Source: Albidovulum denitrificans (GTDB lineage: Bacteria; Pseudomonadota; Alphaproteobacteria; Rhodobacterales; Rhodobacteraceae). Taken from it: a DNA stretch of 64,000 nucleotides. The notes below the pieces were generated by a model. It was not told the origin of the DNA and made no database searches. It worked only from the letters and a program-made list of their open reading frames with translations. The position numbers and the translations under genes are program-made. This document shows, piece after piece, positions 1 to 9,172 of the stretch (positions are counted from its first letter, which is position 1; the number at the start of each line of letters is the position of its first letter). Location: contig NZ_PVEP01000003.1 in assembly GCF_002973535.1 (NCBI RefSeq), forward strand, positions 248,001-312,000, read 5' to 3'.

Positions 1-133
1 GGCAGTCTTGCATCCGCTCGCCGTCGATCTCGCCCTCCACCTCCTCACCCGGCAGGGCCATGGGGACGAAGACCGGGCCGGGGGCGATCCCGTCGCCGTG
101 ATGGCCAAGGCGGGCAATGGTCAGCCGGGTCAT
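1..133 (-). CDS. Class I SAM-dependent RNA methyltransferase, N-terminal fragment
   Basis: Only the first 44 codons lie in the window; the gene continues beyond position 1. The translation begins MTRLTIARLGHHGDGIAPGP and continues through FVPMALPGEEVEGEI. This looks like the N-terminal TRAM-type beta-barrel of the RumA/TrmA-like uracil-5 RNA methyltransferases found in Rhodobacterales. The ATG at 133-131 overlaps the TGA of the upstream ABC transporter (ATGA), so the two are probably translationally coupled. The catalytic domain and Fe-S cysteines are outside the window, so which RNA position it would modify cannot be told. Confidence 0.6.
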   Translation of the reverse strand, partial: MTRLTIARLGHHGDGIAPGPVFVPMALPGEEVEGEIDGERMQDC

Positions 134-1962
134 TCCGCCGCCTCGTCCAGCCCGATGAAACCGCCCGACTGGCGGTTCCAGTAACGCGCGTAAAGCCCGC
201 CCTGGGCCAAGAGCGCGTCATGGGTACCGTCCTCGACGATGCGGCCCTGATCCATGACGACGATGCGGTCCATTTCCGAGATCGTGGAAAGGCGATGGGC
301 GATGGCCAGCACCGTCTTGCCCTCCATCACGCGGTGCAGCGCGCTTTGCACCTGTGCCTCGACCTCGCTATCGAGCGCGCTTGTCGCCTCATCCAGCACC
401 AGGATCGGGGCGTCCTTCAGGAAGGCGCGGGCCAGCGCGATGCGCTGACGCTGACCACCCGACAGCTTGACGCCGCGTTCGCCCAGATAGGCCTCATAGC
501 CGCCGCGGCCCTTGAAATCCTCAAGCTGGTGGATGAAGTCGTCCGCCTCTGCCGCCTCGGCGGCCGCGACCATCTCGGCCTCGGTCGCGTCGGGACGGCC
601 ATAGAGGATGTTGTCGCGGGCGGAGCGGTTGAACATCGCGGTTTCCTGCGTGACCATGGCGATCTGGCGGCGCAGGCTTTCCTGCGTGACGCGCCGCACA
701 TCGGTGCCATCAACCAGAACCCTGCCACCTTCGGTGTCGTAAAGCCGCAGGAGAAGCGCGACGAGGGTCGATTTCCCCGCGCCCGAGGCGCCGACGATGC
801 CAACCTTCTGACCGGCGGGGATCGACAGCGAAATATGGTCTATTCCGCCCTGTTTGCGCCCGTAGGCAAAGCTGACATCGTCAAAGGCGATGGCCCCCGC
901 GACGCGGTCCAGCGTGCCTGCATCGGCGGCATCGGTCAGCTCATGCGGTGGCGTCAGGGTGCGCATCCCGTCCTCCACCTCGCCAACCGAACCATAGATG
1001 CTCATCAGCGTGAAGCTGACCCAGCCGGTCATCTGCGCGATACGGATGGAGATGGTGCCCGCGGCGGCGATGTCGCCGGTCGTCGCCCCGCCTTTCGACC
1101 AAAGCAGAAGCGCGCCGCCAATCAGGATCAGCGGCAGCATCCCGGCAATGGTCATCAGGGCGACGCGGAACCACGCAGACAAGACCCCGAAATCGAGCGC
1201 GGTATCGCGAAAGCCCGACATGGCCCGCAGAGCTGCCTTATCCTCATGCGCGGCATGGGCGAACAGCTTCACCGTCTTGATATTGGTGATCGTGTCGACG
1301 ACCTGCCCCGTCACCATCGCCCGCGCCCCGGCCCGCGCGGCGGACTTGCCCCGGACGCGCGGCAGGAAGGCCCGGATCAGCGCCAGATAGGCCAGAAGCC
1401 AGACCGACAGCGCCACCGCCATCCAGCCGTTCATCGTCAGTAGCAGCGCCACCGAGCCGATGATGGAGGCCAGCGCGAAGGCAATCGTGTTGATGGATTC
1501 ACTGGCGACATCGGTCACGGCGCGGGCCGCCTGCATCTGCTTTTGCGCGATCCGGCCCGCGAAATCGTTGTCGAAGAACGTCACCGCCTGCCCCAGCGTC
1601 CAGCGATGCAGGCGCGAGAGGACAAGGGGCAGGACGTTCGGCTGCACGACGATGGAATTCGACGCCGCCGAAAGCCCGAAGGCGAGCGGGCGCAGCACGA
1701 CGAGGAAGACCGCGAAGCCAAGGTAAAGCGGCCAGTTCTGCACCAGAACGGCGGCCGGGTCGGCGCCCTGCGCGGTATCGACCACGCGGCCAAGGAACCA
1801 TGCGGTCACGACCTCCATCGCGCCCGCTATGCCGGAAAAGACCGCCGCCGCCAGAAGCGGCGCCCAGGCGCCCGACAGGCACCAGAGGAAGAACCGCCCC
1901 AGCGTGCGGGGCGGCGGCCCTTCCGCCGGGCGGAAGGCGTCGATCAGGTCGGCGAACTTCAC
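130..1962 (-). CDS. ABC transporter ATP-binding protein/permease (exporter half-transporter, second of pair)
   Basis: 610 residues, the usual size of an MsbA/LmrA-type half-exporter. An N-terminal transmembrane domain (about residues 30-330) is followed by an ATPase domain with Walker A GASGAGKS at 391-398, signature LSGGQ at 500-504, Walker B ILVLDEATSALD and H-loop IAHRLST. All ATPase motifs look intact. The start is GTG (1962-1960), which overlaps the TGA of the preceding homologous gene as GTGA. Two similar half-transporters encoded in tandem with coupled translation suggest an inner-membrane heterodimeric exporter. The substrate cannot be inferred. Confidence 0.93.
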   Translation of the reverse strand: MKFADLIDAFRPAEGPPPRTLGRFFLWCLSGAWAPLLAAAVFSGIAGAMEVVTAWFLGRVVDTAQGADPAAVLVQNWPLYLGFAVFLVVLRPLAFGLSAASNSIVVQPNVLPLVLSRLHRWTLGQAVTFFDNDFAGRIAQKQMQAARAVTDVASESINTIAFALASIIGSVALLLTMNGWMAVALSVWLLAYLALIRAFLPRVRGKSAARAGARAMVTGQVVDTITNIKTVKLFAHAAHEDKAALRAMSGFRDTALDFGVLSAWFRVALMTIAGMLPLILIGGALLLWSKGGATTGDIAAAGTISIRIAQMTGWVSFTLMSIYGSVGEVEDGMRTLTPPHELTDAADAGTLDRVAGAIAFDDVSFAYGRKQGGIDHISLSIPAGQKVGIVGASGAGKSTLVALLLRLYDTEGGRVLVDGTDVRRVTQESLRRQIAMVTQETAMFNRSARDNILYGRPDATEAEMVAAAEAAEADDFIHQLEDFKGRGGYEAYLGERGVKLSGGQRQRIALARAFLKDAPILVLDEATSALDSEVEAQVQSALHRVMEGKTVLAIAHRLSTISEMDRIVVMDQGRIVEDGTHDALLAQGGLYARYWNRQSGGFIGLDEAAE

Positions 1963-3812
1963 TGCGCTGCCTCCGGGCTTTCGTCCGTGCCGATGAAACC
2001 GCCGGACTGCCTGTCCCAGAACTGGGCATAAAGTCCGCCTTTCGCAAGAAGCGCGGCATGGGTTCCGGACTCGACAATCTGGCCGCCGTCGATGACGACG
2101 ATCCGGTCCATATGGGCGATGGTGGACAGGCGGTGGGCGATGGCGATCACCGTCTTGCCCTCCATCACCCCGTAAAGCGTGTCGAGGATCGCAGCCTCCA
2201 CCTCACTATCCAGCGCGCTTGTCGCCTCATCCAGCACAAGGATCGGGGCGTCCTTCAGGATCACGCGGGCCAGCGCCACGCGCTGCCGCTGACCGCCCGA
2301 AAGTTTTACACCGCGTTCGCCGACCTGCGCGTCATAGCCCGACCGCCCCTCGGGGTCCGCCAGATCGCCGATGAAACCGTCCGCCTCGGCCCGCTGCGCG
2401 GCCCGGATCATCTCGGCCTCAGTGGCATCGGGGCGGCCGTAAAGGATGTTGTCGCGCACCGAGCGGTGGAGGAGAGAGCTGTCCTGTTGCACCATCCCGA
2501 TCACGCGGCGAAGGCTGTTCTGCGTGACATGGGTGATGTCCTGCCCGTCGATCAGGATGCGGCCGCCTTCGGGGTCGTAGAACCGCAAAAGCAGCTTGAC
2601 GAGGGTCGATTTGCCAGAACCGGAGCGCCCGACAAGACCCACCTTTTCCCCCGGCCGGATGGTCAGCGACAGCTTGTCCAACCCGCCCGCGCCGCGGCCG
2701 TAATGGTGGCTGAGGGTGTCGATCTCGATCCGCCCCTCGCGGTAATCCAGCGGCTTTGCCCCGGCGCGGTCGGTCAGGGCGACGGGCTGGGCGATGGTTT
2801 CCATCCCCTCGGCCACGACGCCGAGCGACTGCACGAGGTTCGTGGTCGCCCACATGATCCAGTAGGTCATGTTGTTCAGCCTGAGGACCAGCGCGGTCGC
2901 GGCCGCGACGACACCGACCGTCGCCTGCCCGTCATACCAGAGCCAGAGCGCGAGGCCGGTGACCGAGACGATCAGAAGCCCGTTGATGAAGGTCAGCATG
3001 ACATCCATCAGCGTGACGATGCGCATTTCGGTCTGAAACTTCTCCCGCGCTTCCTCGATCGCCTCGCCGGCATAGGCGATCTCACGATCATGGTGGGCGA
3101 ACATCTTGACCGAATGGATATTGGTATAGCTGTCGACCACACGGCCCGTGACCTTCGACCGCGCGTCCGAGGCGGCGGTAGAGGCGGGACCGGCGCGCCG
3201 CACGGTCCAGCGCAAGAGCCAGAGGTAGAGGGCGATCCAGAGGAGAAGCGGCACGACAAGGCGCAGGTCCGCCCCCGACAGAAGTGCGATGGAGCCGATC
3301 AGCGTCGTGACGGCAAAGGCCACGGCGTCGAAGACCTGAAACAGCGCGTCCCCGGCGGCGGGGGGTGTCTGCATAATCCGGTTGGCGATGCGGCCGGCAA
3401 AGTCATTCTCGAACCAGCCGACGGGCTGGCGCAGGACATGGCGGTGCGAACGCCAGCGGATCAGGGTGCCGAAATTCGGCAGGATGGTGTTGTGCAGAAG
3501 TGCCACGTCGATGCCGCCGATGATCGGGCGCAGGCAAAGGACGGCGATGGCGGCGAACAGGAACTCTGCCCCGTGGTCGCGCATGACCTCGGCCGGGCTG
3601 CCCCCAGCCAGAAGATCGACCAGTCGTCCGACATACCAGATCATCCCGACCTCGATCACGGCGACGACCATCTTGAGGACCCCGGTCACGACAAAGACCC
3701 GCCGGAACGGGCGGGCATAGTCGATCAGGAACGGCAGAAGTCGCCGGGGCGGCGTGTCCGTTTCCTCATATTCGACATAGGGATCGACCAGGTTCTCGAA
3801 GAACCGGAACAT
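1959..3812 (-). CDS. ABC transporter ATP-binding protein/permease (exporter half-transporter, first of pair)
   Basis: 617 residues starting MFRFFENLVDPYVEYEETDT. The open frame extends to 4505, but that extension is antisense-frame sequence within the LysE gene, so the ATG at 3812 is chosen. An N-terminal membrane domain precedes an ATPase domain with Walker A GRSGSGKS, signature LSGGQ, Walker B ILVLDEATSALDSE and H-loop IAHRLST. It is clearly paralogous to the next gene: both share the FENDFAGRIA/FDNDFAGRIA stretch, the sequence ILYGRPDATEAEM, and a C-terminal tail with RQSGGFIG. The two probably assemble as a heterodimeric ABC exporter. Substrate unknown. Confidence 0.93.
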   Translation of the reverse strand: MFRFFENLVDPYVEYEETDTPPRRLLPFLIDYARPFRRVFVVTGVLKMVVAVIEVGMIWYVGRLVDLLAGGSPAEVMRDHGAEFLFAAIAVLCLRPIIGGIDVALLHNTILPNFGTLIRWRSHRHVLRQPVGWFENDFAGRIANRIMQTPPAAGDALFQVFDAVAFAVTTLIGSIALLSGADLRLVVPLLLWIALYLWLLRWTVRRAGPASTAASDARSKVTGRVVDSYTNIHSVKMFAHHDREIAYAGEAIEEAREKFQTEMRIVTLMDVMLTFINGLLIVSVTGLALWLWYDGQATVGVVAAATALVLRLNNMTYWIMWATTNLVQSLGVVAEGMETIAQPVALTDRAGAKPLDYREGRIEIDTLSHHYGRGAGGLDKLSLTIRPGEKVGLVGRSGSGKSTLVKLLLRFYDPEGGRILIDGQDITHVTQNSLRRVIGMVQQDSSLLHRSVRDNILYGRPDATEAEMIRAAQRAEADGFIGDLADPEGRSGYDAQVGERGVKLSGGQRQRVALARVILKDAPILVLDEATSALDSEVEAAILDTLYGVMEGKTVIAIAHRLSTIAHMDRIVVIDGGQIVESGTHAALLAKGGLYAQFWDRQSGGFIGTDESPEAAQ

Positions 3813-3868
3813 GATTGGCCTCGTCGGGTTGCCGCGCGGATATAGCGCAGGGCCGGGGAAAGGTGAAC

Positions 3869-4465
3869 TCAGTGCATGACCAGCGCCGCGACGGACAGCA
3901 GGATCAGGCCGGCCATGGTCAGGTTGAAGGCGCGCAACCGCGCGGGTGTGGTCAGCCAGCGGGCAATCGCCTGCCCGGCATAGGTCCAGGTCATCGCCGA
4001 GAGGATGCCGAAGCCAAGGAAGGTCCCGGCGACGACGGTCGCGGTGACGACGGGGGACGCGGGCAGGATGAACTGCGAGGTGGCGGCGATCGCCATCGAC
4101 CAGGCCTTCGGGTTGACCCACTGAAACGCCACGGCGCTGAGGTAGCGCATCGGCCGGTCGGCACCGTTCGCACGCCCGACGGCGCCGGAGCGGGCGATCT
4201 TCCACGCGATCCAGACCAGAAGCGCCGCGCCGCCCCAGCGCAGCCCCTCGGCCAGCCAGGCGGAGGTCTGGAACAGACCGCCCAGCAGCAGCCCGACGCT
4301 GAGCATCATCAGCGGAAAGCCGGTCGCCACGCCGAAGAAATGCGGCGCCGTCGGCCAGAAGCCGAAGCGCGCGCCCGACGCGGCGAGCATCGCGTTGTTC
4401 GGGCCGGGCGTGAAAAGCGTGGCGATGGCAAGCGCGATCAGCGCGGGGATCAGGTCGGCGGGCAT
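3869..4465 (-). CDS. LysE/RhtB family translocator
   Basis: 198 residues with about six hydrophobic segments, the normal size for the LysE/RhtB family of amino-acid exporters. The N-terminus MPADLIPALIALAIATLFTP leads into the family motif TPGPNN. The ATG at 4465 is preferred over the longer frame, which would add a non-hydrophobic, improbable leader reaching into the cca gene. It lies 56 bases upstream of the ABC pair and 52 bases downstream of cca on the same strand. The exported substrate cannot be read from sequence. Confidence 0.88.
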   Translation of the reverse strand: MPADLIPALIALAIATLFTPGPNNAMLAASGARFGFWPTAPHFFGVATGFPLMMLSVGLLLGGLFQTSAWLAEGLRWGGAALLVWIAWKIARSGAVGRANGADRPMRYLSAVAFQWVNPKAWSMAIAATSQFILPASPVVTATVVAGTFLGFGILSAMTWTYAGQAIARWLTTPARLRAFNLTMAGLILLSVAALVMH

Positions 4466-4517
4466 GATACGGGGTCCGGTCGATTGGCCGACCATCTTCC
4501 ACCATGGGGCCGGGGCT

Positions 4518-5657
4518 TCAAGCCAGCAATTGTTCCCGAGACAATGTAAAGCCCGAGGCGATCCAGCGCGCCTCGACCTCGGCCAGACGTCGCCCCAGCT
4601 CGGCGCCCGCATACTGCGGCATCAGGTCGGCGGGGCGGACCGGGAAGGCGGCGGCGGCGCCCTTTGCGATCTCTGCCTGCCACCCCGGCGCGGGCGGCAG
4701 GCCCGATGCGGCGCGGATCAGCATCGCGTCGCGGGCGACGGTTGCGCCATGCCGGTAGGCCAGTTCGGCCGCCCCGGCGCTGTCGCCCACCGCCTGGCGC
4801 AGCAGGTCCAGATCGCGCGCCTCGGCCCGCGACAGGCGCAGGTGGTCGGCGGGGTCCTGCCCGCCCAGCGCAGCAAGGCGGCGGAGCCAGCGGGGTGCCT
4901 CCGCCCCTTCCAGATGGATCAGGGGCGCAAGGGCGCGGGGGTCGGCGCCGGGCAGAACCCGGCCCAGAACGCCGCAGGCGGCCATCGTTGCCAGCGCAGG
5001 CGCGGGATCGGGGGCGGATAGCAGGCGGCGCATCTCATGCCCGATCCGTTCGCGCGACAGCGTGTCTATTCCGCCTGCATTTGCGGCAATCGCGGCCAGC
5101 GCGTCCGCATCCATCCCTGCCTCGGCGTCGCCGAACCAGGCATGGAAGCGGAAGAATCGCAGGATGCGCAGATAATCCTCGCGCACCCGGTCTTCGGGCA
5201 GGCCGACAAAGCGGACGCGGCGGTCGCGCAGGTCGGGAATGCCGCCGACCGGATCGGTGACGTTGCCCTCCGCATCCGCGTAAAGCGCATTCATGGTGAA
5301 GTCGCGCCGGGCCGCGTCCTCCTCGATCCGGTCGGAAAAGGCGACGACGGCGCGGCGGCCATCGGTCTCCACGTCGCGGCGAAAGGTCGTGACCTCATGC
5401 GGGACGCCTTGGGCGATCAGCGTGACGGTGCCGTGGTCGATCCCGGTCGGAACGGCGCGCAACCCTTCCGCCCCGGCCAGCGCCATCACCCGTTCGGGGC
5501 GCGCGTCGGTGGAGATGTCGATATCCGCCACCGGCCGTCCCAGCAGCCCGTCGCGCACGCAGCCGCCGACCAGCCAGGCCTGATGCCCGGCGCGGGTCAG
5601 CATCGACAGCACCGCCTGCGTGCCTTCGGCCGCGATCCAGTCGCCCTTTATCCGCAT
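4518..5657 (-). CDS. cca: CCA tRNA nucleotidyltransferase
   Basis: 379 residues. Class II nucleotidyltransferase head with GGCVRD at 31-36 and the metal-binding DID at 45-47, followed by RRDFTMNALY and the tRNA-binding stretch EDYLRILRFFRFHA. The enzyme adds or repairs the 3' CCA end of tRNAs in the cytoplasm. The C-terminal half looks like the usual helical body/tail, with no HD phosphohydrolase motif visible. The ATG at 5657 lies inside the end of the upstream Nudix gene (10-base overlap), so the two are likely cotranscribed, an arrangement common in alphaproteobacteria. Confidence 0.95.
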   Translation of the reverse strand: MRIKGDWIAAEGTQAVLSMLTRAGHQAWLVGGCVRDGLLGRPVADIDISTDARPERVMALAGAEGLRAVPTGIDHGTVTLIAQGVPHEVTTFRRDVETDGRRAVVAFSDRIEEDAARRDFTMNALYADAEGNVTDPVGGIPDLRDRRVRFVGLPEDRVREDYLRILRFFRFHAWFGDAEAGMDADALAAIAANAGGIDTLSRERIGHEMRRLLSAPDPAPALATMAACGVLGRVLPGADPRALAPLIHLEGAEAPRWLRRLAALGGQDPADHLRLSRAEARDLDLLRQAVGDSAGAAELAYRHGATVARDAMLIRAASGLPPAPGWQAEIAKGAAAAFPVRPADLMPQYAGAELGRRLAEVEARWIASGFTLSREQLLA

Positions 5658-6241
5658 CGTTCCATCCGGTCCGCCAACGCGCGCAGCATACGCGCGGTTG
5701 CGCCCCAGATGTAATAGGGACCGTAGGGGACGACGTAAAACCGCCGCCTTTGCCCGCGCCAGCGCCGCCCCTCGATGCTGAACCGGGTCGGGGTGAGGAC
5801 GTGGGACAGGGGGACGGCGAAGACCTCCTCGACCTCGCCTTCCTCGGGCACCGGGTCGAAGGGGGCGGCGATCCAGCCGAGGACCGGGGTGACGGAAAAG
5901 CCCGTCACCGTCTCATGCGACGGCAGGGTGCCAAGGATATCTACCGCGGCTTCGGGCAGCCCGATCTCTTCTCGCGCCTCGCGCAGGGCGGCGGCCACCG
6001 GGCCGTCGTCGCCCGCGTCGACCTTGCCGCCGGGAAAGGCGATCTGGCCGGGGTGGTGTTTCAGCCGCGAGGAACGCTTGGTCAGGATCACCTCCGGCCC
6101 CGACCGCCCCTCGCGGCAGGCGATCAGGACTGCGGCATCGCGCAATACCCCGCCAGGTGCCGCCACTGCGGCCGGGTTGAGGTCGTAATCCGAACTCGGC
6201 GGCCCCGGCAGGGTCGTCGCCTGCCGGAGCCTGTCTTTCAT
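5648..6241 (-). CDS. Nudix hydrolase, CoA-pyrophosphatase (NudL) type
   Basis: About 197 residues from the ATG at 6241. An in-frame GTG at 6256 would add five residues and overlap hslO. The segment LTKRSSRLKHHPGQIAFPG fits the signature preceding the Nudix box in the CoA pyrophosphatase subfamily, and the box ends REAREEIGL. In this subfamily the first acidic residue is Asp (GGKVDAGDD), as in NudL. The likely activity is cleavage of CoA or its derivatives to 4'-phosphopantetheine and 3',5'-ADP. It sits directly after hslO and overlaps cca, forming a minus-strand hslO-nudix-cca operon. Confidence 0.9.
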   Translation of the reverse strand: MKDRLRQATTLPGPPSSDYDLNPAAVAAPGGVLRDAAVLIACREGRSGPEVILTKRSSRLKHHPGQIAFPGGKVDAGDDGPVAAALREAREEIGLPEAAVDILGTLPSHETVTGFSVTPVLGWIAAPFDPVPEEGEVEEVFAVPLSHVLTPTRFSIEGRRWRGQRRRFYVVPYGPYYIWGATARMLRALADRMERCG

Positions 6242-6242
6242 C

Positions 6243-7244
6243 TCACTCACCCTCACCAGCCACCTGCGTTGCCTCGAACCCCAGCGTGGCGGGCTCGAAC
6301 TCGTAATGCGCGCCGCAGAACTGGCAATCGGCGGTCACGATCCCGTCGTCGGTCGTCATGTGGCCGATATCCTTGGCCGAATAGATCGACAGGCTCTGCC
6401 GCACCTTGTCTTCCGAGCAGGAGCAGCCGAACATCACCGACTGAGCATCGAAGACACGCGGACCTTCCTCATGAAACAGCCGCACCAGAAGATCGGTCGG
6501 GGCCACCTGCGGGCCGACAAGCTCCATCGCCTCGACGGTGTCGAGAAGCAGGTTGGCGCGGCTCCAGTTGTCGCCCTCATCCCCGTCGAGAAGGTCGTCC
6601 GCCCGCAACAACCCACCCTCGCCGCTGCCGCCTTCGGAGGCGACGAAGGGTGAGGCCTTGGGCATATGCTGAAGCATCACGCCACCGGCGCGCCAGCGTT
6701 CAACCTCTCCCGGACGCTGCGAGCGGCCGAAGGAAAGGGCAAAGCGGGTCGGCAGTTGTTCGGACTGCGAGAAATAGGTCTCGGCACAGTCCGACAGCGA
6801 GGTCCCGGCAATCGGCGTCAGCCCCTGATAGGGGACCGTCCCTTCGCCCTGGTCGATCAGCACGGCGAAATAGCCGGTGCCGATCTGCGAGAAGGGATCG
6901 GCCCCGTCCGCCAGCGCGTCGGCATCGAAAGAGGCCCAGGCGCGGATGCGGGCGGGGGCGCCCTCTTCGGCGGGGGCATAGTAATCGGTCGCGATGATGC
7001 GCACCGGGCCGTCGCCCCGAACTTGCAGGGAAAGCTTCCAGCGCAGCTTGATCGTCTGCCCGATCAGCGCGGTCAAAAGCGCCGCCTCGGCCACCAGAGC
7101 CTCAACCAGCGGCGGGTAGCTGTGCTGGGTCAGGATCTTTTCCAGCACGCCATCAAGGCGCGCGATACGGCCCCGGATGTCCGAGCGGTCGAGTTGGAAG
7201 GGCAGGACGGTATCGTCCCAGGCGATTTGCGTCATGCTGGTCAT
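6243..7244 (-). CDS. hslO: Hsp33 redox-regulated chaperone
   Basis: 333 residues from the ATG at 7244, which has AAGGA just upstream; another ATG lies three codons downstream. The C-terminal zinc-binding redox switch is complete: CSC in FGCSCSEDK, then CQFC in ADCQFCGAHYEF. The N-terminal domain carries ALIGQTIKLRWKLSLQVRGD, typical of Hsp33. Hsp33 is a cytosolic holdase that is activated when its four cysteines oxidise and release zinc. The gene is divergent from a second Nudix gene across 75 bases and is followed by Nudix and cca. Confidence 0.96.
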   Translation of the reverse strand: MTSMTQIAWDDTVLPFQLDRSDIRGRIARLDGVLEKILTQHSYPPLVEALVAEAALLTALIGQTIKLRWKLSLQVRGDGPVRIIATDYYAPAEEGAPARIRAWASFDADALADGADPFSQIGTGYFAVLIDQGEGTVPYQGLTPIAGTSLSDCAETYFSQSEQLPTRFALSFGRSQRPGEVERWRAGGVMLQHMPKASPFVASEGGSGEGGLLRADDLLDGDEGDNWSRANLLLDTVEAMELVGPQVAPTDLLVRLFHEEGPRVFDAQSVMFGCSCSEDKVRQSLSIYSAKDIGHMTTDDGIVTADCQFCGAHYEFEPATLGFEATQVAGEGE

Positions 7245-7319
7245 GGAATGTCCTTCTGGCTTGCGCCATGGCTTAAGGCTCCAATATGGGAAGAACCGTG
7301 GCAAGGCCAAGGGGGCAGG

Positions 7320-7766
7320 ATGATCAGACGGTTCGGCGAAGGGCCGCTGCGTGGCCAGCGCTACACCCGGCGGCACGGGGTTTACGCGGTGCTGACGCTG
7401 GGGCGCGAGGTGCTTTTGACCCATCAGGCAGAGCCGGAGCCGGAGTTCCAGCTTCCCGGCGGCGGCATTGACCCCGGCGAATCGCCGCTGCGGGCGCTGC
7501 ATCGCGAGGTTTATGAGGAAACCGGCTGGACCCTCACCGGCGCCGTCCGCCTTGGCGCGTTCCGGCGCTTTGCCTATCTGCCGGAATACGATCTTTGGGC
7601 CGAGAAGCTTTGCACCGTCTACCTTGCGCGCCCGGTGCGGCAGCTGTCCTTGCCGCCCGAGCCGGGGCATAGTGCGGTCTGGATGGACCCGGACGCGGCG
7701 ATCCCGCTGCTGGGCAATGACGGCGACCGGCATTTCATGGCCCAGGTGGCGCAGCGCCTGCGCTGA
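7320..7766 (+). CDS. Nudix hydrolase
   Basis: 148 residues from the ATG at 7320; the longer open frame upstream is antisense to hslO. The Nudix box occupies residues 47-69 with all key positions: GGGIDPGESP followed by REVYEETGW. The compact single-domain size suggests a housecleaning pyrophosphohydrolase of NDP-X substrates. The subfamily cannot be named with confidence. It is divergent from hslO and ends two bases before the convergent phosphatase gene. Confidence 0.88.
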   Translation: MIRRFGEGPLRGQRYTRRHGVYAVLTLGREVLLTHQAEPEPEFQLPGGGIDPGESPLRALHREVYEETGWTLTGAVRLGAFRRFAYLPEYDLWAEKLCTVYLARPVRQLSLPPEPGHSAVWMDPDAAIPLLGNDGDRHFMAQVAQRLR

Positions 7767-7768
7767 GG

Positions 7769-9034
7769 TCAGGACCGTTCGATCAGCGCGGCCGAGACAT
7801 CGTCGGCGAAATCGGCGCCATCGCGGTCCGTCAGGCGGTCGACAAGCCCTTGCAGGAATTCGGGTCCTTGCAGTGCGGAGAGGCCGCGCATCAGCCGGTC
7901 CAGACCGTCCTCCCCCAGTTGCCTGCCTTCCCGATCCTCGACCTCCGTCACGCCGTCGGAGACCAGAAGCAGCCGGTCGCCGGGGGCCAGAACCGTCTCG
8001 AACCCCTCATACTTCGCCTGGAAGAACAGGCCGACCGGCATCCCGCCACGCCCCAGAAGTTCGGTCCGGCCATCGGCGCGCTGAACAACAGGATGGGGAT
8101 GGCCCGCCTGCACCAGACGGGTGCGCCCGCTGGTGATGTCGATCTCGGCATAGGCGAGGGTAAAGTAGCTTTCGGTCCCCATCTCGGTCAGGACGATGCG
8201 GTTCAGATGGGCGGCGATGTCGGCCGGGTCGCGACCGCGATAGCCGCCGCCCGCCACCGGTTGAAGCGCGATATTGTGGTCGGGCGAGCCGCCCGAGAGA
8301 TAGCCCGCCAGCCGCGCCGTCATCAGCGCCGAGGTGATGCCATGGCCCGACACGTCCAGCGCATAGACCCCGACGCGGGCGGCATCTATGGCGAAGAAGC
8401 CCACCAGATCGCCGCCGATATGGCCCGAGGGTTGCAGCAGAAGCGAGACCTGCACCGGCCCGAACTTGCGGAACCGTTCGCGCACCAGGCTTTGTTGCAG
8501 CTTGCGCGCCTCGACCAGGTCACGGTTGACGGAATCGTTGATAAGCCGCAGTTCGGTCAGCGCCTCGGTCAGCAGGCGGTTGTTGTCGGTCAGCTCCCGC
8601 TCCATGCGGATGATGCGGTCCCCGGCCGCGATCCGGGCGCGCAATTCATCGCCGGTGACGGGCTTGGTCAGGAAATCGTCGGCGCCGCCGTCAAGGCCAT
8701 GGGCGATTTCCGCCGTTTCGGTCTTGGAGGTCAGGAGGATGAAATAGGTATAGCTTTCATGCTTCTGCGCCCGAAGCGCCCGGCAGAAATCCAGCCCGCT
8801 GAGCCCCGGCATGACCCAATCCGATATGACGATATCGGGGGCGCTTTCGGCGCAAAGCGGCAGCGCTTCCTCGACCGAGGCGGCCTCGGTCACCTGATAG
8901 CCGGCGCGGGCAAGCTGCGTCGTCAGGATCTTGCGCTGGACGCGGCTGTCATCGACGACCATCACGCGCCGCGCCGTCGAGGCGGCGGCATCGGGCGCAG
9001 GGGGCGCAGGATCGGATTCGGGGCTGTCAGTCAT
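7769..9034 (-). CDS. Response regulator with PP2C-type (SpoIIE/RsbU-like) phosphatase output
   Basis: 421 residues. A receiver domain at about 22-140 has acidic pocket VVDDS, phospho-acceptor Asp72 in SDWVMPG and the LTKPV lysine. A coiled segment at about 140-185 (MERELTDNNRLLTEALTELR) leads to a PPM/SpoIIE phosphatase domain with GGDLVGFF, DVSGHGITSAL and SDGVTEVED, which supply the metal-binding aspartates. Such proteins dephosphorylate anti-sigma-factor antagonists in partner-switching pathways. No STAS or RsbW-type kinase gene is in the window. A phosphotransfer (HPt) gene lies divergently across 138 bases, which suggests the receiver is fed by a phosphorelay. Confidence 0.93.
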   Translation of the reverse strand: MTDSPESDPAPPAPDAAASTARRVMVVDDSRVQRKILTTQLARAGYQVTEAASVEEALPLCAESAPDIVISDWVMPGLSGLDFCRALRAQKHESYTYFILLTSKTETAEIAHGLDGGADDFLTKPVTGDELRARIAAGDRIIRMERELTDNNRLLTEALTELRLINDSVNRDLVEARKLQQSLVRERFRKFGPVQVSLLLQPSGHIGGDLVGFFAIDAARVGVYALDVSGHGITSALMTARLAGYLSGGSPDHNIALQPVAGGGYRGRDPADIAAHLNRIVLTEMGTESYFTLAYAEIDITSGRTRLVQAGHPHPVVQRADGRTELLGRGGMPVGLFFQAKYEGFETVLAPGDRLLLVSDGVTEVEDREGRQLGEDGLDRLMRGLSALQGPEFLQGLVDRLTDRDGADFADDVSAALIERS

Positions 9035-9172
9035 GGCTGCGTCAATCGTTCCGGTCCCCCCTGACTAGGCGCTGGCGGTTAAGGTCGGCTGAACAGGGTT
9101 CCGGGCGGGCCTTAACCGGCGGGTAAGCCCTTGGCGTCTAACCTGACACATGCGGTGGAGCGGGAGAGCACG

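Noticed and set aside
220-1443. Long plus-strand ORF (407 codons) antisense to the ABC exporter
   Set aside because: It is the high-GC antisense shadow of a clear ABC gene: composition rich in Arg, His and Asp, with no domain.
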